DNA from: JBFAPK01 sp040676675
GTDB taxonomy: Bacteria; Actinomycetota; Actinomycetes; Mycobacteriales; Micromonosporaceae
DNA: 64,000 bases
Direction of reading: 5' to 3'
Assembly (NCBI RefSeq): GCF_040676675.1
Contig: NZ_JBFAPK010000015.1
Coordinates: forward strand, 62,001 to 126,000
Every line of letters starts with the position of its first letter. Position 1 is the stretch's first letter. Shown here piece by piece: positions 60,601 through 64,000 of the stretch. Position numbers and translations under genes: made by a program. The notes under the pieces are model-generated. The model saw only the letters and a program-made list of their open reading frames with translations, searched no databases and had not been told where the DNA came from.

Positions 60601-61424
60601 GGCGCCGGCCGGGCCGGCGGTGCCGCCGGTACGCCGTACGGCTCGGGCACCTCGCCGACCAGCACGGCCCGTTGCAGCCGTTGCAGCGCGGGGTTCGGGT
60701 CCACCCCGAGTTCGGTGCGGAGGAAGGCGCGCACCTGCCGGTACGCGTCGAGCGCGTCGGCCCGGCGGCCGGCGAGGTGCAGCGCGGCGATGAGGCGGAG
60801 CCAGAGCGACTCCCGGGCCGGGTAGCCGGTGGTGAGATCCCGTAGCTCGACGATCGTGGCGGTCGCCGGTCCGGCGGCCAGGTCGAGGTCGATCCGCCGC
60901 TCGGTGGCGGCGAACCACTCCTCGATGAGCAGCGGGACGACGTCACGGTCCAACCAGGGTGACGGTACGCCGGTGAACGGGCGACCCCGCCACAGCCGCA
61001 GCGCCGCGCGGAGCAGCGCCAACTCCGTGCCGGGCGTGGCGGCGGTGCCGGCCCGGTGCACCAGCGTCCGGAACCGGTGCAGGTCGACGCTGTCGGCCGG
61101 CACGTCGAGCTGGTACCCGCCGCCCGTCGTGGTACGGATGAGCTGCTTGCCGAGCAGCTTGCGCAGCCGGGCCACGTACGTGTGCAGGGTGGGGCGTACC
61201 CGGTCCGGGGTCTGCTCCGGCCAGAGTTGCCGGGTCAGGGCCTCCACCGGTACCGGCCGGTTGGCCGAGAGCAGCAGCGAGGAGAGGAGCACCCGCGTCT
61301 GCCGGGCCGGTACGGCCACCCCGGCGCCGGCGTCGTTGATCTCCCACGGTCCGAGGATCCGGAAGTCCCAACCCGGTTCCGCGTCGGCCGTGGATGCACC
61401 ACTGTCCCCGTGTCCCTGTCGCAT
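60516..61424 (-). CDS. Truncated SARP-type regulator (DNA-binding and BTAD only)
   Basis: 302 residues. A winged-helix domain (about 18-110: FRILGPWEINDAGAGVAVPARQTRVLLSSLLLSANRPVPVEAL) and a complete BTAD (about 112-260: DSVDLHRFRTLVHRAG ... AALHLAGRRADALDAYRQVRAFLRTELGVDPNPALQRL) are intact. After residue about 275 the frame reads into out-of-frame NB-ARC remnant and ends. Small SARPs of this size (RedD/ActII-4 type) are active in other species, so this truncated protein may still function, but the adjacent remnant shows it derives from a larger AfsR-like protein. ATG start after GGGGGG. Target unknown. Confidence 0.65.
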   Translation of the reverse strand: MRQGHGDSGASTADAEPGWDFRILGPWEINDAGAGVAVPARQTRVLLSSLLLSANRPVPVEALTRQLWPEQTPDRVRPTLHTYVARLRKLLGKQLIRTTTGGGYQLDVPADSVDLHRFRTLVHRAGTAATPGTELALLRAALRLWRGRPFTGVPSPWLDRDVVPLLIEEWFAATERRIDLDLAAGPATATIVELRDLTTGYPARESLWLRLIAALHLAGRRADALDAYRQVRAFLRTELGVDPNPALQRLQRAVLVGEVPEPYGVPAAPPARPAPGAGPCCCWTTPATPTRYGRSCPARRAW

Positions 61425-61562
61425 CGCGCCCCCCGTGGCGAAATCCTGCCTACCGAGGGCTTTTCTAGCCGGCCAACGATGTTCAGGCTCGGTACGCCGA
61501 GACTGAACAACAAGCGCCGAACAACTCCCGGCGGCCGGTCGAGGCCGCCGCCACGCGGCGCG

Positions 61563-61592
61563 GGGTTCAGCGGCGGCGGGTTCAGCGGCGGC
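61563..61592. repeat. 15-bp tandem duplication at xylanase stop
   Basis: GGGTTCAGCGGCGGC occurs twice in direct succession (61563-61577 and 61578-61592). On the minus strand each copy carries a TGA; the xylanase stop falls in the second copy, and a back-up stop lies in the first. Confidence 0.85.
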
Positions 61593-62733
61593 GCGCGTCG
61601 GTGACGAGGGTGTCGTGCAGCGACCAGTAGGCGGGCTTGGGGCGGTACGACTCGTCGAACGGCAGCGCGGCACCCTGGCCGGGGAAGTCCCGCCCGACCC
61701 AGGAGTGCCGGTCGGTGAAGCCCCACGTCGTCACCGAACGGCACGCGGTCACCGCCAGGCAGGCGCGCAGTACGCGGGCGTAGATGCCGGCCTGCGTCTC
61801 CAACTGCTGCTGGGTCGGCGGTAGCGGCAGGCGCACATCCAGCTCGGTGATGGCGACCTCGACGCCGAGGTCGGCGAAGCGGCGCAGGTTCGCCTCGAAG
61901 CTCTCCGGCAGGCTGGCGCGCGCCACGTGGGTCTGGAAGCCGACCCCGTCGATCGGTACGCCCTGCGCCCGAAGCTCCTTGACCAGCTGGTACAGGTAGT
62001 CGCTCTTGGCGTTGACGCCCTCGACGTCGAAGTCGTTGATGAACAGCTTCGCGTCCGGGTCGGCCTCGCGGGCCCAGCGGAACGAGTCGGCGATGTAGCC
62101 CGGGCCGAGCCCACGCAGCCAGACGCTGTCGCGCAGCCCGGCGCCGTTGCCGAGCGGCTCGTTGACCACGTCCCAGCTGTCGATCCGGCCCCGCCAGTGC
62201 GCCACCGTGTTCTGCACGTGCCGCCGCAGGATCTCGCGGAGCTGGTCGGGCGGGTAGCCGCCGTCCGTCACCCAGGCCGGAATCGTGTGCCAGACCAGCG
62301 TGTGACCGTGAACCCGCTGGCCGTTGCGCTCCGCGAACTCCACGTACGCGTCGCCGGGCGCGAAGTTGAACTCCCCGGGGCGCGGCTCCACCGTGCCCCA
62401 CTTCAGGGCGCTCTCGGGAGTGACGCCGTTGAACTCCCGCGCGACGACGTCCCGGTACGCGGGGTCGTCGAAGAGCGCGTCGTTGACGGCGGCGCCCAGG
62501 TAGAGCCCGCACGGCGCCGCGAGCGCGCGCAGGCTCGTCGAAGGACTGGGTGCCGGCGCGGAGGCCGTGCAGGCGGGGGCCGGAGTGGACGTCGGCGCCG
62601 ACTGCGACGGGCGGGACGGTCCCGGATCACCGGGCCGGACGAAGGCCGCGACGGCGGCGACCACGACGACGGTGAGCACCAGCAGCGGAGTCACGTACCA
62701 CATGTTGCGGCTTCGATCAGCCGGCATAGACAC
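61582..62733 (-). CDS. GH10 endo-1,4-beta-xylanase, membrane-anchored or secreted
   Basis: 383 residues. An N-terminal hydrophobic segment (about 10-33, MWYVTPLLVLTVVVVAAVAAF) then a Pro/Ser/Ala-rich linker (about 38-70). The GH10 barrel spans about 72-375: YLGAAVNDALF, FNGVTPESALKWGTVEP, HGHTLVWHTIPAWV, acid/base Glu in WDVVNEPLGN, LFINDFDVEG, FQTHVA, nucleophile Glu in VAITELDVRLPLP, and TTWGFTDRHSW. All hallmark motifs are present. It cleaves xylan outside the cell. The GTG at 62733 sits 5 nt after GGAGG and was preferred to the ATG two codons later. It is divergent from the glycosyltransferase at 62823. Confidence 0.95.
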   Translation of the reverse strand: MSMPADRSRNMWYVTPLLVLTVVVVAAVAAFVRPGDPGPSRPSQSAPTSTPAPACTASAPAPSPSTSLRALAAPCGLYLGAAVNDALFDDPAYRDVVAREFNGVTPESALKWGTVEPRPGEFNFAPGDAYVEFAERNGQRVHGHTLVWHTIPAWVTDGGYPPDQLREILRRHVQNTVAHWRGRIDSWDVVNEPLGNGAGLRDSVWLRGLGPGYIADSFRWAREADPDAKLFINDFDVEGVNAKSDYLYQLVKELRAQGVPIDGVGFQTHVARASLPESFEANLRRFADLGVEVAITELDVRLPLPPTQQQLETQAGIYARVLRACLAVTACRSVTTWGFTDRHSWVGRDFPGQGAALPFDESYRPKPAYWSLHDTLVTDARRR

Positions 62734-62822
62734 CCATTCCTCCCCGCGGCGACAACCGCCCGGCAGGACGGGCGTCCATGATGATAGCTTTCCAGCTCGG
62801 TCGGCTTGAAGGAGCGCCCGGC

Positions 62823-64000
62823 ATGACCGCACCCTCGACCCTCGTGGCGGCCGACCCACCGGCGTCGCCCCCCACGCGACCGCCGCTGCGGCGGCGGCGC
62901 CTCGCGCTGCCGGTCGCGGCCGTCGCGCTCGCCGCCGTCGCGGTCGGCGGCACCGGCCGTGAGATGTGGAACGACGAGTACTCCACCTGGTACGCCACCA
63001 CGCTCACCTGGCCCGAGTTCCGCCAACTGCTCGGCAACATCGACCTGGTGCACGCCCTCTACTACGTGGCGATGCGGCTCTGGACGGGCGCGTTCGGCGA
63101 CTCGGTGCTCGCCCTGCGGCTGCCCTCGTTCCTCGGCATGGCGGTGGCGGCCGGCGCGCTCACCGCGCTCGGCCGGCGCCTCTACGGCGGGACCGTCGGG
63201 GTGAGCGCGGGGCTGATCTTCGCGGCGTTGCCGGCCGTCTCCCGGTACGGGCAGGAGGCCCGCTCGTACGCGTGGGTGACAGCCCTGGCCGTACTGGCCA
63301 CGCTGGCGCTGCTGCGGGCGCTGGAGCGACCGTCGTGGCGCCGGTTCCTGCTCTACGGCGTGACCCTGCTCGCCCTGACGTACCTGCACTTCGTCGCCGC
63401 CACGGTGCTCGCGGCGCACGCCGCGCTGGTGTGGCGGGCGGCCCGGCGCGGCGGCGGGCGACCGGTGGCACGCGCCTGGCTCGCCGCGGTGCTGGGGCTG
63501 GTGCTGACCGTGGCGCCGCTGCTCTACGGCGCGTCCGGCCAGTCCGCCCAGGTCGAGTGGATCAGTCGGAGCCGCCAGGCGGTCGCCCGCTATCCGGGAG
63601 ACCTCTTCGGGTCCGCGGCGATGGCGTGGGTGCTGGTCCCGATCGCGCTGCTCGGCGCCGTGGCGCTCTGGTACGCCCGGCGCGGTCCGATCGCGCCGCT
63701 GCTGCTCTGGGCGGTCCTGCCGCCGGTCTTCTGCTACCTCGCGCACCCGGTGGCGCACATCTTCCTCGCGAAGTACGCGCTCTTCACGCTCCCGGCGTGG
63801 GCGCTGCTGGCCGGCGCCGCGATCGCCGTACCGGTCCGCGCCCTGCGGCGCTGGCTGGCGCCCGCCGACCGGGTGGTGGTGCTGGGGCTGGCGCTGCTGC
63901 TGGTCGCCGCCGCCGGGGCCGCCGGGCAGGTCGAGGTGCGCCGCAGCCCGGTGGCCGGCGAGGCGGACTTCCGTGCCGCCGCGCAGGTCATCGACGACGG
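62823..64000 (+). CDS. Polytopic GT39/ArnT-like membrane glycosyltransferase, 5' part
   Basis: At least 392 residues; the gene runs off the window. A Pro/Arg-rich cytoplasmic start precedes the first helix (about 25-43), then a large-loop motif GTGREMWNDEYSTWYATTLTWPEF. The Asp-Glu pair (W-N-D-E-Y) in the first outer loop is the catalytic acid motif of GT-C/PMT_2 enzymes. It continues with helices at about 75-95, 100-130, 145-165, 175-200 and so on. PALSRYGQEARSYA-like text (here PAVSRYGQEARSYAW) is another family hallmark. It would transfer a sugar from a polyprenyl phosphate carrier to an extracytoplasmic acceptor. AAGGAG lies 9 nt before the ATG. Confidence 0.88.
   Translation, partial: MTAPSTLVAADPPASPPTRPPLRRRRLALPVAAVALAAVAVGGTGREMWNDEYSTWYATTLTWPEFRQLLGNIDLVHALYYVAMRLWTGAFGDSVLALRLPSFLGMAVAAGALTALGRRLYGGTVGVSAGLIFAALPAVSRYGQEARSYAWVTALAVLATLALLRALERPSWRRFLLYGVTLLALTYLHFVAATVLAAHAALVWRAARRGGGRPVARAWLAAVLGLVLTVAPLLYGASGQSAQVEWISRSRQAVARYPGDLFGSAAMAWVLVPIALLGAVALWYARRGPIAPLLLWAVLPPVFCYLAHPVAHIFLAKYALFTLPAWALLAGAAIAVPVRALRRWLAPADRVVVLGLALLLVAAAGAAGQVEVRRSPVAGEADFRAAAQVIDD

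Noticed and set aside
1..64000. Secondary-metabolite gene cluster suggested by two SARP regulators
   Set aside because: No PKS, NRPS, terpene or tailoring set is present; the CrtU-like gene is isolated and both SARP genes stand alone.
1..64000. Prophage, insertion sequence or integrative element
   Set aside because: No integrase, transposase, tRNA or attachment repeat was found. The only mobile-like traces are the dead TA pair and the long palindrome.

Overview
This is a very GC-rich actinobacterial chromosome segment. Codon usage, leaderless genes with TANNNT boxes 6-7 nt before GTG/ATG, SARP/AfsR regulators, a c-di-AMP riboswitch before an Rpf gene and tandem GAF-ANTAR proteins point to Micromonosporaceae (Micromonospora-like). 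This is an inference from gene style; no rRNA or tRNA gene was seen. There is no clear phage, transposon or CRISPR array. The window looks like an ordinary chromosomal arm rich in secreted enzymes.

Layout. 1-10 kb: end of an MFS exporter, an AfsR-type regulator, a secreted sialidase with golvesin-like repeats, an ECF sigma factor with a zinc anti-sigma partner, a divergent peroxiredoxin, an agarase-like TIM-barrel protein and an alpha/beta hydrolase. 10-14.4 kb: a three-gene MoxR ATPase / vWA-metallopeptidase / unknown-protein operon containing a 37-bp direct repeat around a hairpin. 14.7-18.6 kb: a 19-codon leader ORF coupled to a heterodimeric ABC exporter. 18.7-24.6 kb: a GNAT, a DUF916-like membrane protein, a secreted metallophosphatase with a possible PHO box and WxL-like tail, a HupE/UreJ-like protein and a lipoprotein. 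24.6-29.4 kb: cell-wall enzymes (L,D-transpeptidase, riboswitch-controlled Rpf-LysM, GH25 lysozyme) with a decayed toxin-antitoxin pair between them. 29.4-36.7 kb: a second sialidase, an MMPL transporter, a two-component system, and TetR with a divergent NTF2-like protein. 36.7-43 kb: a YchJ protein, a beta-helix glycan enzyme, a LamG/Fn3 mosaic and a small lipoprotein. 43.4-50.5 kb: a 2300-residue secreted RHS protein with a C-terminal toxin-like tip and an overlapping immunity candidate. 50.6-64 kb: subtilase, DyP peroxidase with an altered catalytic motif, Gfo/Idh oxidoreductase, two GAF-ANTAR regulators, a STAS protein, a CrtU-like flavoprotein, a lipid kinase next to a collapsed SARP gene, a GH10 xylanase and a truncated membrane glycosyltransferase.

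Themes. Many products carry Sec, Tat or lipoprotein signals and act on glycans, peptidoglycan or host-type sialosides. Wall remodelling (Rpf, Ldt, GH25) appears tied to c-di-AMP. The most interesting candidate systems are the RHS toxin/immunity pair, the MoxR-vWA triad, the leader-peptide ABC exporter and the possible PHO-regulated phosphatase/DUF916 pair. All functions are inferred by reading; no database search was made.
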